Assembly: GCA_003353825.1 (NCBI GenBank)
Contig: PIVW01000208.1
Span: 1-9,449, forward strand
Direction: 5' to 3'
DNA from: Chloroflexota bacterium
Lineage (GTDB): Bacteria; Chloroflexota; Anaerolineae; J102
DNA length: 9,449 nt
Part shown: positions 1 to 6,540 of the stretch, piece by piece
Numbering within the stretch: the first letter of the stretch is position 1
Layout: each line of letters starts with the position of its first letter
Position numbers and translations under genes: made by a program
Notes under the pieces: model-generated
What the model was told of the DNA's origin: nothing
The model's database searches: none
The model's input: the letters and a program-made list of their open reading frames with translations, nothing else

Positions 1-146
1 ACAATTAACAATTAACAATTAACAATTAACAATTAACAATTAACAATTAACAATTAACAATTAACAATTAACAATTAACAATTAACAATTAACAATTAAC
101 AATTAACAATTGACAATTAACAATTAACAATTAACAATTAACAATA
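1..146. repeat. Heptamer tandem array (unit acaatta)
   Basis: About 20.8 head-to-tail copies of the 7-bp unit acaatta run from the window edge, so the array may continue outside. Only one interruption is visible: copy 16 reads acaattg (A to G at 112). It ends 15 bp beyond the nadK stop codon. The unit is all A/T apart from one C and contains no spacer, so it is neither a CRISPR nor an obvious iteron set. The near-perfect homogeneity suggests recent expansion by slippage or recombination. Confidence 0.97.
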
Positions 147-161
147 TCAACGTATCCTCAC

Positions 162-992
162 TTACAACGTCCATTTGAGTCGTTCCATGAGTGTGCGATA
201 GAAATAGCTACGGGCATGTAAACGTATAAAGCTGGCGCGATGGGGGCTTGACGCGATCACTACTCTATCACCATCCCCCAGATCGATCAGGAACTGCCCA
301 TCCACAGTGAGGATGGCGGCGTGATCTGTGTGAACGACAAGAGTGACCACCGTCCCCCGGTCCAGCACGAGAGGTCGAGACAGGCTGAGGTGAGGAGCCA
401 AAGGCAGGAGTAGGATATTGCGCAATTCGGGGGGCAGGATGGGGCCACCCGCTGCCAGAGCGTATGCGGTGGAGCCGGTGGGCGTACTGACGATCACACC
501 ATCGGCCACAAAAGTGGTGAGATAGCTATCGTTGATTTCGGCGCTGATGCGGATAATCCGGGCAAGACTACCGCGACTGACGACGACATCGTTCAATGCC
601 TCCAAACCACTGGCGATCAATTCGCCGTTGCGCCAGCTCTCGGCCGTTAACATCAGGCGCCGCTCGATCCAGTAATCGCCGGCCAGGACACGTGGCATCA
701 GTTCTCGCCATGCCTGGGGTTGAACTTCAGCCAAAAACCCAAGCCGGCCCAGGTTTATGCCCAGGATGGGAATGTCACGACTGGCTGTGAGACGACCTGC
801 GCGCAATAGGGTGCCGTCGCCCCCCAACGTGATCAGAAAATCGAATTCATCCAGATGTTCGGCCATGCGCTCTGAACGCCAACTGGAATCGATCCAGGAG
901 CGGGCTCCCTGGCCCTTCAGCCACGTCTCGATGTCAGCGGCCAGTGCATAAGATTCAGGTATTTTGGGATGATGGAGGATGCCGATATACAT
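162..992 (-). CDS. nadK: NAD kinase
   Basis: This cytoplasmic enzyme phosphorylates NAD+ to NADP+ using ATP or polyphosphate. The 276-residue product has the usual bacterial length and the full motif series: GGDGT at 57-61 (catalytic and phosphate-binding), GINLGRLGFLAE at about 78-89, ALND at 132-135 (NAD ribose contact), ADGVIVSTPTGSTAY at about 163-177, the AAGGPIL segment at 180-186, SLSRPLVL at 203-210, and DGQ at 231-233. The ATG at 990-992 places the N-terminal beta strand (MYIGILHHP) where the family has it. No clear Shine-Dalgarno precedes it. It is the last gene of the window on this strand, 145 bp after the repeat-protein gene, and a long heptamer array follows its TAA stop. The family assignment is firm. 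Confidence 0.96.
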   Translation of the reverse strand: MYIGILHHPKIPESYALAADIETWLKGQGARSWIDSSWRSERMAEHLDEFDFLITLGGDGTLLRAGRLTASRDIPILGINLGRLGFLAEVQPQAWRELMPRVLAGDYWIERRLMLTAESWRNGELIASGLEALNDVVVSRGSLARIIRISAEINDSYLTTFVADGVIVSTPTGSTAYALAAGGPILPPELRNILLLPLAPHLSLSRPLVLDRGTVVTLVVHTDHAAILTVDGQFLIDLGDGDRVVIASSPHRASFIRLHARSYFYRTLMERLKWTL

Positions 993-1023
993 AAAGTGGT
1001 CGATTCTGAGGTGAATATAATGG

Positions 1024-1047
1024 ATTCAATCTATCCAAGATTTGAAT
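1024..1047. other. Imperfect inverted repeat upstream of nadK
   Basis: ATTCAATC (1024-1031) and GATTTGAAT (1039-1047) are complementary over 8 bp with one bulged base and a 7-nt loop. The repeat lies about 31 bp upstream of the nadK start, inside the 145-bp gap after the repeat-protein gene. No U-tract follows on the minus strand, so it is a poor intrinsic terminator. An operator or a chance AT-rich hairpin are both possible. A weak -10-like TATATT lies just downstream on the minus strand, but no matching -35 was found. Nothing else is recognisable in this gap. Confidence 0.3.
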
Positions 1048-1137
1048 GATCATGTGTCTGTAGACCAAGTACCGGTAGACCTGGATCAGTCGTCGTTTGC
1101 GACTATAACTAGCAAGCCGCCGAAATGCCAACACGTC

Positions 1138-3066
1138 CTAGAAAGGGCTATCGTCATCAACATACTGCTGAAAGGCGGCGGCGGCGCGCTGGGGATGGAT
1201 GCGCACAACCTGCGAACCGCTATCCACAAGCTTTGCTTCATCTGCTTCCGGGATCGTGAGGATGCTGCCAAGCAAAATAGCTGTCCGCGCTTGTAGTGCT
1301 TCTGCCAACGACGAGACGATGGCGGGCTGAAAGCGACTGGCATAGTTTAGAACAGCGAGAAAGGTAGTCAGATCGGCAGGCAACGCACCCACCCACAGAC
1401 AGATATCAATGGTTTTTTCGATGGGCGGTTCATTTGGATCGGAGGGATCGGTTGGGTCGGCAGGTTCGAAAATCACCCACATGATACGAGATCCATCGAT
1501 CTGCACCTCAGCGCGAACTTCTGCCCCTTGGGGCTCGACAAAATAACTGCCACCACCCAAGGGTGCGAACTCGCATATGAATTCGCCTAGCTCCGCTCTT
1601 TCGCCGATATGCCGTACCATCCCCTGCCAACCATGTGTCCAGAGGTGTACGCCCAGCCCAGTTCCTCTCTCGATCCGTACCCGCACGACGCCATAACCTG
1701 GGCCAACGCCCCCATCTTCGATGGTGTAGCCACGTCCTGTACTCGGTGTGTGTGGCAGTTCCAAAATGACTTCTGCCTGGTTGGCGCCATCCAACTCAAC
1801 GGTTTCGCTGACATCACCTTGGGGTCCAAAAACGGTGATGATGTAGGAACCGGCAGGAAGATCGATAAAGCCGAATTTCTCCAATTCATCGAGCGTTTCC
1901 AGCATATCCAATCCGCCAGGCCCCTGTAATAACACCTCCAGACCGGCGCCACCTGGCACCGAGCCAAAAATGATGTTATCGGTCTGAGCGTCTGTCATCA
2001 ACTTGAAATTAGCGCGCCGCTGATTGAGGCCATCCATCTCCAGGCCGCTACGCTGGGCATCTGTATCGAGCACGCGCAAGCCATAAACACCTGCCGGTAG
2101 GTTCTCGAACCGGTAGCCCTCGTCCTGCCCGATAGTCTGGATCTGTTCACCTTCGGAGCCGCTCAAAACGATGCTCAATCCGGCGCCATTGCTGACGCTG
2201 CCCGAAATCGAGCTGCGCGAGGGATTCCCCTCGTCGGGCAGTGAAAAATCGACAATGCGTTGGTTACTTCCATCCATCTCCAGGTCGCCGTGTAGGGCCT
2301 CTGTATTGGGGATGTAGACCGAGTAAATGCCCGATAGTAACTGCCTAAATTGATAGGTTTCATCGCCACTTATCACCGTGGATCGTTCCCCAGCCGGACC
2401 CTGGATATAGATTGTCAAACCGGCGCCATTGATCACCTGGCCACGAACCACGCTTTCGGCCGGCTGCCCTGGTTCCGGTTCGTCATCGTCAGATTCCGAA
2501 GGCGTGAAAGATACCAGAAGGATCTGGTCAACGTTGATATCGATTTCGGCAGTGACGCCAAGGCCGGCCGGGGCAACGATGTAGATGCCGGCGCCTAAGG
2601 GTGCGAATTCCAGAGCGTAAGGGCCATATTCTGTCTTGCTGCCGGTGTGCCGGGCAAACCCAGACCAATTCGAAGCCGAAATCTGAACCGGTAGATCAAG
2701 TACACCTTCGACTATGACACGAATGATGCCGAAGCCCGATGAGCGCCCGACCTCACTGATATCGATATCCCAACCGACTTGCGACGATGATTGCGACCTG
2801 ACCTGATCCTGCTGTTCCTGCAGCGTTTGCTGCTCGACCTCGCCGAGATCGACGCGCACATGATTGCTGCCGTCGAGTTCGAGGCCGGTTTGTACGAGCC
2901 CGATCTCAGGTGCAGAGAGGCGATAGAGTCCTGCCGGTAAAGCGCTGAACTGAAAAGCACCGGACTCGTCTGTTATGATTTGATCAGATAAGTCTGCTGA
3001 ACGCAATATCAAGCGTGCTTGGGGGAAGCCGTGCAGAACACCACTTATTACACTGTTCTCAGACAT
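1138..3066 (-). CDS. Beta-repeat protein with carboxypeptidase regulatory-like units
   Basis: The 642-residue product is built of repeated beta-sandwich-like units. Four type-A units (about 5-78, 205-277, 285-356, 363-437) share G-x-V-x-(N/G)GAG-L, a central LPAGxY, and an ending LE(M/L)DGxNQ. They resemble carboxypeptidase-regulatory or SdrD-B-like folds. Two type-B units (about 100-190 and 447-535) share GxGxxRVxIE, a W-(S/Q)-G core, EFAPLGxGxY, and a late hydrophobic strand. A Q-rich stretch (77-96) and acidic or proline-rich linkers (191-204, 535-549) separate blocks. The last 90 residues (551-637) form a different alpha/beta-looking domain, faintly like cell-wall-binding repeat 2; that likeness is weak. 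The N-terminus has no signal peptide or membrane helix, and an in-frame TAG lies two codons before the ATG. Such units usually act in extracellular adhesion or scaffolding. The exact role is unknown and export is unproven. Confidence 0.8.
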   Translation of the reverse strand: MSENSVISGVLHGFPQARLILRSADLSDQIITDESGAFQFSALPAGLYRLSAPEIGLVQTGLELDGSNHVRVDLGEVEQQTLQEQQDQVRSQSSSQVGWDIDISEVGRSSGFGIIRVIVEGVLDLPVQISASNWSGFARHTGSKTEYGPYALEFAPLGAGIYIVAPAGLGVTAEIDINVDQILLVSFTPSESDDDEPEPGQPAESVVRGQVINGAGLTIYIQGPAGERSTVISGDETYQFRQLLSGIYSVYIPNTEALHGDLEMDGSNQRIVDFSLPDEGNPSRSSISGSVSNGAGLSIVLSGSEGEQIQTIGQDEGYRFENLPAGVYGLRVLDTDAQRSGLEMDGLNQRRANFKLMTDAQTDNIIFGSVPGGAGLEVLLQGPGGLDMLETLDELEKFGFIDLPAGSYIITVFGPQGDVSETVELDGANQAEVILELPHTPSTGRGYTIEDGGVGPGYGVVRVRIERGTGLGVHLWTHGWQGMVRHIGERAELGEFICEFAPLGGGSYFVEPQGAEVRAEVQIDGSRIMWVIFEPADPTDPSDPNEPPIEKTIDICLWVGALPADLTTFLAVLNYASRFQPAIVSSLAEALQARTAILLGSILTIPEADEAKLVDSGSQVVRIHPQRAAAAFQQYVDDDSPF

Positions 3067-3144
3067 AAAGCACTACCATGCACTAGAGCGTCTTTCCAAC
3101 CATCGTAGCAGAAATCACGCTGAAACGCCATGTGATGCACGATC

Positions 3145-4410
3145 TCATTCGTTGCTTTGTGTAATCCAGCTAACCACCTGGTCGTTTGCAACTTCTATCT
3201 GCTCGCTGTTGCCCATGTCACGCACAACGACGGCATTGCGAGCCAGTTCATCTTCGCCAATGATGATGGCATAGCGCACGCCGGCGCGGTTTGCGCTTTT
3301 TAGTTGTGACTTGAGGCTACGCGAGCCAAACGCCAGGACCGCAGAGATTCTGGCCTGACGAAGCTGACTCAACAGGCGGATGGCAGCGGTTTTCGCCACA
3401 GTACCCCGGTGGAGAACCATGACCTGTGGTTGGGCCAGTGCTGTAGGTTCGGCGCCCTGCGCGCGCAGGCTGAGGACGATGCGCTCGATACCGATACCTA
3501 CGCCAACACCCGGCGTGCTGGGACCGCCCACCGACTTGACAAGTCCATCATAGCGTCCACCACCACACAAAGCGTTTTGTGCGCCCAAGGCCTCACCCCA
3601 CACCTCGAACACGGTACGCACGTAGTAATCGAAGCCCCTCACCAGGTTGGGATTGACGATATAAGGTAGTGCAAGCGCATCCAGATAACTGATCAATGTG
3701 CTAAAATGCTCGGCACATTCATCACATAGGTGATCGATACTGCGTGGGGCTTCTGCCAGGAGCGCCTTGGTGGCCTTTTCCTTGGAATCCAACACGCGCA
3801 GGGGATTGACCCTTAAGCGCCGTTGATCGACCTCCGGAAGCTGGTCTCGATAGGTCTCGAAGTATGCGACCAATTTCTCGATGTAGGCGGGACGGCATTG
3901 TGGGCAGCCAATCGAGTTGAGTTGAAATGTCAAGCCAGGGAAACCAAGCTCGTCATACAAGCTGTAGGCCAATTGCATGATCTCCAGATCTGCAGCGGCA
4001 TCCACTTCGCCCAGTAATTCGACATTGAACTGTACGTGCTGGCGGAAGCGGCCGGCCTGCGGTTTTTCGTGGCGAAAGAGGGGGCCGATGGCGAACAGTT
4101 TCACCGGTTTAGACCGTGTGTGCATGCCATGTTCCACATACAGGCGCATAACACCAGCTGTGAATTCGGGTCGCAAGCTGATGTTGGTGTCGTCGTGATC
4201 GGCGAAGCTATACAACTCTTTATCGAACACGACGGCCGATCCCTCTTGCAGGCCGCGCATAAAAAGGCGGGTCTCCTCAAGAATCGGAGGATTTACCTGT
4301 TCGTAGCCGAAGCGATCAGATAGTTCGGTGGCTTTGGCCAGTACAGGACGCCAGTAGCGGTAGTCTTCGGGGAGTATATCGTTGAAGCCTTTGAGGGTTT
4401 GGAAGCGCAT
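3145..4410 (-). CDS. hisS: Histidyl-tRNA synthetase
   Basis: This class II aminoacyl-tRNA synthetase charges tRNA-His with histidine. The 421-residue product opens with LKGFNDILPED, the standard N-terminus. It shows the motif 1 region near 33-50, LRPEFT at 79-84, the motif 2 segment from FAIGPLFRHEKP to RFRQHVQF (about 106-128), the histidine-specific RGFDYYVRT (258-266) and GGGRYDGL (283-290), and motif 3 GVGIGIERI (about 303-311), followed by an anticodon-binding domain. Two CxxC pairs (169/172 and 229/232) in the insertion region could bind zinc. A start 35 codons further upstream is open, but that extension is unlike the family and would overlap the preceding gene, so the ATG at 4408-4410 is chosen. 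No Shine-Dalgarno is evident. It lies 53 bp after the nuclease C-half gene and is plausibly cotranscribed with it. LRPEFT, where many bacteria have LRPEGT, is a mild variation. Confidence 0.97.
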   Translation of the reverse strand: MRFQTLKGFNDILPEDYRYWRPVLAKATELSDRFGYEQVNPPILEETRLFMRGLQEGSAVVFDKELYSFADHDDTNISLRPEFTAGVMRLYVEHGMHTRSKPVKLFAIGPLFRHEKPQAGRFRQHVQFNVELLGEVDAAADLEIMQLAYSLYDELGFPGLTFQLNSIGCPQCRPAYIEKLVAYFETYRDQLPEVDQRRLRVNPLRVLDSKEKATKALLAEAPRSIDHLCDECAEHFSTLISYLDALALPYIVNPNLVRGFDYYVRTVFEVWGEALGAQNALCGGGRYDGLVKSVGGPSTPGVGVGIGIERIVLSLRAQGAEPTALAQPQVMVLHRGTVAKTAAIRLLSQLRQARISAVLAFGSRSLKSQLKSANRAGVRYAIIIGEDELARNAVVVRDMGNSEQIEVANDQVVSWITQSNE

Positions 4411-4463
4411 GTTATTTTTTGTTTGCAGGGTGCGGTGAACTGATAGTGTAAATCGTATGGCGA

Positions 4464-4991
4464 TTAGACAAGGGCGCTGTCGCCGCAGGCTTGAAGATAA
4501 CCACAATGAACGCATCTGGCAACATCTTCGTGACTGCGCGTAACCTTGCGCTGCGGTTGGGCCGCGCGCATGGCTGCCAAAGTGTCGAGTAATTCTGCGC
4601 GTAGACCATCGCTAAAGGGCAGACGCATGGTCGTATTGCTGTATTTGAGGATGCCGTGTGAAGGCCGAACGCCCAACACATCTTCGACCAACAAGCAGTA
4701 TGCAGCTAATTGCAGTTTATGCGAAAGGTAGGGATCATCGCCTTTGAGATGGGTGGATTTCACTTCGACGGGGATGAGTTCCTTTTTGGTCTCGATCAGG
4801 TAGTCAGGTTTGCCGGTGAGTTGGTAGCGACCAGAGTATAGTGGTTTATCATTACGCCGCCAATTACCTGTATCCACATAGATCACTTCGCCCGACGGTA
4901 GCCCCGTCTGGCGCCATTGCTGCCCTGACCTTAACAATAGCCACACGGCCAGAACGATAAACAGACAGGCTAATAATAGAAGAATTGGCAT
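4464..4991 (-). CDS. Membrane-anchored Cas4-like nuclease, C-terminal part of a split enzyme
   Basis: The 175-residue protein begins with a hydrophobic helix (about 2-20) followed by RSGQQWR, implying an outside N-terminus and a cytoplasmic body. The body carries the PD-(D/E)XK core of Cas4/RecB-type exonucleases: GKPDYL with D63, IPVEVKS with E76 and K78, and QLAAY (Q94, Y98). It ends with C160-x2-C163-x5-C169, matching the three C-terminal cysteines that hold the [4Fe-4S] cluster in Cas4 and AddB-like nucleases. The N-terminal cysteine and the early metal-ligand histidine of the family are absent here. They occur in the 79-residue protein at 6046-6285, beyond the L,D-transpeptidase gene. 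The ATG at 4989-4991 is the first possible start, since an in-frame TGA lies three codons before it. No Shine-Dalgarno is seen, and a heptamer array lies 12 bp upstream. No cas1, cas2 or CRISPR is nearby. The fold is well supported; the partnership with the other half is inferred. Confidence 0.85.
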   Translation of the reverse strand: MPILLLLACLFIVLAVWLLLRSGQQWRQTGLPSGEVIYVDTGNWRRNDKPLYSGRYQLTGKPDYLIETKKELIPVEVKSTHLKGDDPYLSHKLQLAAYCLLVEDVLGVRPSHGILKYSNTTMRLPFSDGLRAELLDTLAAMRAAQPQRKVTRSHEDVARCVHCGYLQACGDSALV

Positions 4992-5003
4992 ATGAAATCA
5001 AAA

Positions 5004-5038
5004 AGCAAAGTGTAAAGTGTAAAGTGTAAAAGGCAAAA
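5004..5038. repeat. Short heptamer array (unit tgtaaag)
   Basis: Five degenerate 7-bp units are visible: agcaaag, tgtaaag, tgtaaag, tgtaaaa, ggcaaaa. The array lies in the 277-bp gap between the L,D-transpeptidase and the nuclease C-half gene, 12 bp from the latter's start codon, where a ribosome-binding site would normally be. Confidence 0.8.
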
Positions 5039-5134
5039 GAACTCCCGCACGGAACGCTCCTTTCAAGAAGGGGATAGCATAATAACAGCAAAAATCGTGG
5101 GGTTTTGACGCGCTTTTCCTCGTGAAACCCTATG

Positions 5135-5161
5135 TTTTCCTCTGCGTCCTTTGCGGTTAAT
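5135..5161. repeat. Possible degenerate 9-bp repeat tract
   Basis: Read on the minus strand, this stretch (aaccgcaaaggacgcagagg) looks like about three 9-bp units around a gca(a/g)a core. From memory, similar tracts are common intergenic filler in several bacterial phyla. The units are too degenerate here for more than a tentative call. No gene or clear terminator was found in the rest of the gap. Confidence 0.35.
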
Positions 5162-5268
5162 AGGCTTATTTCAGTGGACTCATCCATAAATTCCGAAAGA
5201 GCCATATTCCGTTGACACCGACCGAGATAGATTTCGTGTTCATTTGCTTTTCGACGGTGACAGCAAGT

Positions 5269-6039
5269 TTAGTCGTTTGCCAGAGGCAGGATGATGATCG
5301 GTGTGCCGGCCGGCTGCCAGTCGGAAAACCATTGTGCGTTATCTGGCGACAATCGAATACAGCCGCTGGAGGCTGGTAATTCGCCGAGATAATCTTCCCC
5401 TTTATAGTGCTTGTTGCCGGCAGCATCGAGGGTGTAGGGCAGGCCATGGATAAGGAAATTTCCGCCACGCTCGAAAAGCCACCAGCCCTCATCCGCCGTG
5501 ACGCCCCCGCGCCCGCGAAAAGTGCCCCAATACTCACCGATCACCCCAAACCAGGCTGGAGTGTCCCAGCCATAACGGGGATCGCCTGTGGTCACATCCA
5601 GTAACTTTGTCAGGCGCCCTTCATCAATGACGTGCATGAGTTGGTTGTCTTGGTCGATGACAATGTACCGGCCAAGGGGATTGAGCCCGCGCGCCTGTGC
5701 TAGCTCGACTACCCAGGACTCGGGGACAGAATCGTCTACGACTTCGCTGGTGGCGTCTGGAACAGGTATCTCGGGCGGAAGTTGCGTCGCGGTAGGCACC
5801 GGCGTGAGGGTCGGCAGCAAGGCGCCCCCCGAGAGCGGTGGATGGTTCGAGGAGTCAGCCACTTCGGCGAGCGATGGGGTTTTGGTGGGCGTGGCCGTGC
5901 CAGCGCTGCTCTCGACATCGGTACCTACAAATAGGCTGCCAGCCCAAGCCAACACGGCCAGTAGCACGACGGCGATAACGAGACACAGAGGACGATCGGA
6001 AATGGTATCGGGGGAAGTATCCCGAGAATCGAGATTCAT
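5269..6039 (-). CDS. Membrane-anchored L,D-transpeptidase (YkuD domain)
   Basis: This is a peptidoglycan-modifying enzyme that uses an active-site cysteine to make 3-3 cross-links or attach proteins to the wall. The 256-residue protein has a short cytoplasmic N-terminus, one transmembrane anchor (about 18-38), and a long T/P/S-rich spacer (about 42-105) that would span the periplasmic or wall space. The catalytic domain runs from about 123 to 254. It starts with YIVIDQDNQLMHVID, the usual opening of YkuD domains, and holds HG at 198-199 and SSGCIRL at 224-230, with C227 as nucleophile and R229. The position often filled by His in SHGC is Ser here, a known variation. The ATG at 6037-6039 follows the TAA of the small Cas4-like gene by 6 nt with no clear Shine-Dalgarno, which suggests translational coupling. 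Its position between two pieces of one nuclease is the odd feature. Confidence 0.93.
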   Translation of the reverse strand: MNLDSRDTSPDTISDRPLCLVIAVVLLAVLAWAGSLFVGTDVESSAGTATPTKTPSLAEVADSSNHPPLSGGALLPTLTPVPTATQLPPEIPVPDATSEVVDDSVPESWVVELAQARGLNPLGRYIVIDQDNQLMHVIDEGRLTKLLDVTTGDPRYGWDTPAWFGVIGEYWGTFRGRGGVTADEGWWLFERGGNFLIHGLPYTLDAAGNKHYKGEDYLGELPASSGCIRLSPDNAQWFSDWQPAGTPIIILPLAND

Positions 6040-6045
6040 TGCGCG

Positions 6046-6285
6046 TTAGAATGCCATGGAAAGTGATGCAATTACCAGAATGATAAGGCCTAACGCCAAT
6101 GTCGCCAAGGCCAGCGTACGCGTACGATGGGCTCCGGCGACCTGACGGGCATGCTGTTCGTGCGCAACGCTACCGGCCTTCAATGCAGCCACATTGCGGT
6201 TGCGATGGCCCTGGCGTGCTAGCCACCAGGCTCGATGACAATAGACCCACTGGCCGATTTCGCTAGCGCGTATGGTAGAGGACAT
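6046..6285 (-). CDS. Membrane-anchored Cas4-like N-terminal part of a split nuclease
   Basis: The 79-residue protein has a soluble N-terminus (1-55) and a C-terminal transmembrane helix (about 57-78) preceded by Arg/His (HRTRT), so the N-terminus should face the cytoplasm. The soluble part matches the start of Cas4/Dna2-type nucleases: IRASEIGQWVYCHRAWWL, with C16 in the place of the first Fe-S cysteine, then G38-x3-H42 in AGSVAHEQH, the place of the helix carrying the metal-ligand histidine. The rest of the nuclease is missing but is found at 4464-4991, itself starting with a membrane helix. Joining the two in gene order would give a two-helix membrane hairpin between nuclease segments. The ATG at 6283-6285 gives a natural family N-terminus. 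There is no Shine-Dalgarno, and an octamer repeat array ends 4 bp upstream. Its small size means it could be missed or called hypothetical. The homology call is from motif reading only. Confidence 0.75.
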   Translation of the reverse strand: MSSTIRASEIGQWVYCHRAWWLARQGHRNRNVAALKAGSVAHEQHARQVAGAHRTRTLALATLALGLIILVIASLSMAF

Positions 6286-6289
6286 AGTC

Positions 6290-6377
6290 GGGTGGTCGGG
6301 TGGTCGGGTGGTCGTTTGGTCTGGTGGTCGCTTGGTCGGGTAGTCGCTTGGTCGGGTGATCGGGTAGTCGCTTGGTT
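6290..6377. repeat. Octamer tandem array (unit gggtggtc)
   Basis: Eleven consecutive 8-bp units are visible. Three perfect gggtggtc copies are followed by variants gtttggtc, tggtggtc, gcttggtc, gggtagtc, gcttggtc, gggtgatc, gggtagtc and gcttggtt. The array sits just upstream of the small nuclease gene, its near edge 4 bp from the ATG. If the predicted promoter at 6396-6424 is real, the array forms most of the untranslated leader. Confidence 0.93.
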
Positions 6378-6395
6378 GTTTATTCCCAGATTCGA

Positions 6396-6424
6396 ATTAT
6401 GTACAGTTGGTCGCACCATGTCAC
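6396..6424 (-). promoter_or_regulatory. Predicted sigma-70-type promoter
   Basis: On the minus strand, GTGACA (plus 6419-6424) and CATAAT (plus 6396-6401) each match the -35 and -10 consensus at five of six positions with a 17-bp spacer. Transcription would start near 6389 and read through the octamer array into the split-nuclease and L,D-transpeptidase genes. The -35 element lies inside an octamer repeat block. The call rests on consensus matching alone. Confidence 0.4.
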
Positions 6425-6444
6425 CGTGCCACCGTGCCAAGGGT
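6413..6444. repeat. Short octamer array (unit ccaccgtg)
   Basis: Four 8-bp units are visible: gcaccatg, tcaccgtg, ccaccgtg and the degenerate ccaagggt. The block lies in the 255-bp gap between the translin-family and small nuclease genes and overlaps the predicted -35 element. The rest of that gap holds two other short arrays and no gene. Confidence 0.6.
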
Positions 6445-6484
6445 AGTGTTAGCTAGGTGGTCGCGTGGCCGCTGACAACTTACA

Positions 6485-6526
6485 TGTTACGCACATGGCA
6501 ACACGCAACACGCAATACGCAACACG
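6485..6526. repeat. Heptamer array (unit caacacg), downstream of the translin gene
   Basis: Six 7-bp units are visible: tgttacg, cacatgg, caacacg, caacacg, caatacg, caacacg. The array begins 14 bp past the translin-family stop codon. The same unit in the same orientation recurs at 7630-7671, on the other side of the translin/DUF6951 pair. Confidence 0.88.
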
Positions 6527-6540
6527 AGTGCCTTGCTTCG

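Noticed and set aside
1..146. CRISPR array or replication iterons
   Set aside because: The 7-bp units abut without spacers, and no DnaA-box set, rep gene or cas1/cas2 gene is present.
1042..1296. Plus-strand open frames opposite nadK, the repeat protein, hisS, the transpeptidase and the epimerase
   Set aside because: They mirror the minus-strand genes, lack family resemblance, and have no supporting ribosome-binding sites that I could see.
4411..4515. N-terminal extension of hisS by 35 codons
   Set aside because: The added residues do not resemble HisRS, and the extension would overlap the preceding gene by 52 bp.
4464..4991. A CRISPR-Cas adaptation locus
   Set aside because: Only a Cas4-like fold is present, membrane-anchored and in two pieces. 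There is no array, cas1, cas2 or effector gene in the window.
4864..5205. Minus-strand open frame of 113 codons
   Set aside because: It runs through the heptamer array and then overlaps the nuclease C-half gene in another frame. Its product has no coherent fold or family look.
6219..6440. Minus-strand open frame of 73 codons across the octamer array
   Set aside because: The translation is a T/P/D/R-rich artefact of the 8-bp repeat and overlaps the start of the small nuclease gene.
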